Shown here: piece by piece, positions 7,421 to 7,573 of the stretch
Numbering within the stretch: the stretch's first letter is position 1
Layout: the number at the start of each line of letters is the position of its first letter
DNA from: Deltaproteobacteria bacterium
GTDB lineage: Bacteria > Desulfobacterota > Desulfobacteria > Desulfobacterales > C00003060
Direction: 5' to 3'
Assembly (NCBI GenBank): GCA_019309245.1
Contig: JAFDGP010000118.1
Location: 1 to 7,573, forward strand
DNA length: 7,573 bases
Program-made: the position numbers and the translations under genes
The notes under the pieces: generated by a model
What the model saw: the letters and a program-made list of their open reading frames with translations, nothing else
Databases searched by the model: none
What the model was told of the DNA's origin: nothing

Positions 7421-7573
7421 ATGAAAACACTTAATGTGGCCATAGTTGGCGGCGGGGCTGGATGCAAGGCAATTATGGACGTCATATTGGCCGAAAGGCT
7501 CAGCCACCTTCGGATGAGGCTTATCGGCGTGGCCTGCAGCAATCCCAAGGCGGTCGGTTATCGGTATGCCAAG
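7421..7573 (+). CDS. Rossmann-fold NAD(P)-binding N-terminus of a probable signalling protein (partial)
   Basis: Only the first 51 codons lie in the window, with no stop. The protein opens MKTLNVAIVGGGAGCKAIMD, a beta strand followed by a glycine-rich nucleotide-binding loop (VGGGAGCKA), and continues LIGVACSNPKAVGYRYAK, where a second strand and the GYRYA segment follow. This arrangement resembles the N-terminal domain of large deltaproteobacterial proteins that join a Rossmann domain to PAS and histidine-kinase domains; that is recalled resemblance, and the downstream domains cannot be seen. GAGG lies five bases before the ATG. An in-frame ATG at 7385 would add 12 residues but has its nearest GGAGG 15 bases away, so it is less likely. 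Confidence 0.75.
   Translation, partial: MKTLNVAIVGGGAGCKAIMDVILAERLSHLRMRLIGVACSNPKAVGYRYAK

Overview
The window looks like a chromosomal segment of an anaerobic Desulfobacterota (deltaproteobacterial) organism. This is inferred from family resemblance: the PerR-type regulator, the first 51 residues of a Rossmann-fold signalling protein, and the catalase-peroxidase all read like proteins of sulfate-reducing or syntrophic relatives. Nothing here fixes the genus.

Left part (1-2350), accessory DNA. A 425-residue protein of unknown function (70-1347) is followed by a 3' tRNA fragment (1437-1467, probably tRNA-Pro: T-arm, acceptor strand, CCA) and then by what looks like that tRNA's own intrinsic terminator. 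There is no 5' half, so this is most simply an attachment-site scar left by an element that integrated into a tRNA gene. In that reading the 425-residue gene lies at the distal end of the element. Directly beyond it is a decayed IS256-family insertion sequence (1531-2325), with a frame break at an eight-G tract and a large internal deletion.

Middle part (2356-3840), two toxin-antitoxin operons in tandem on the minus strand. The first is YefM/YoeB, with a four- to seven-base gene overlap and a promoter whose spacer carries repeated ACGTAC sites. The second is MntA/HepT, with an eight-base overlap and a promoter whose -10 element lies six bases before the first ATG, so its transcript may be leaderless.

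Right part (4086-6867), an oxidative-stress unit on the minus strand. perR is followed 67 bases later by katG, a full two-domain catalase-peroxidase. perR is preceded by a perfect 22-bp palindrome in its promoter region, so autoregulation is likely, with katG probably co-transcribed. Two oddities: the regulator has Tyr where PerR normally has the metal-binding, peroxide-oxidised His37, and KatG carries a 14-residue tail beyond the usual family end.

Far right (7026-7573), plus strand and divergent from perR. A near-consensus sigma-70 promoter (TTGACA, 17 bp, TATAAA) drives a leader of about 340 nt. The first 110 nt fold into a closed multi-stem structure resembling a molybdenum/tungsten cofactor (Moco) riboswitch. 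The downstream gene is cut by the window edge after 51 codons and begins with a glycine-rich nucleotide-binding loop. The structured leader and the tRNA scar are the observations most worth following up.
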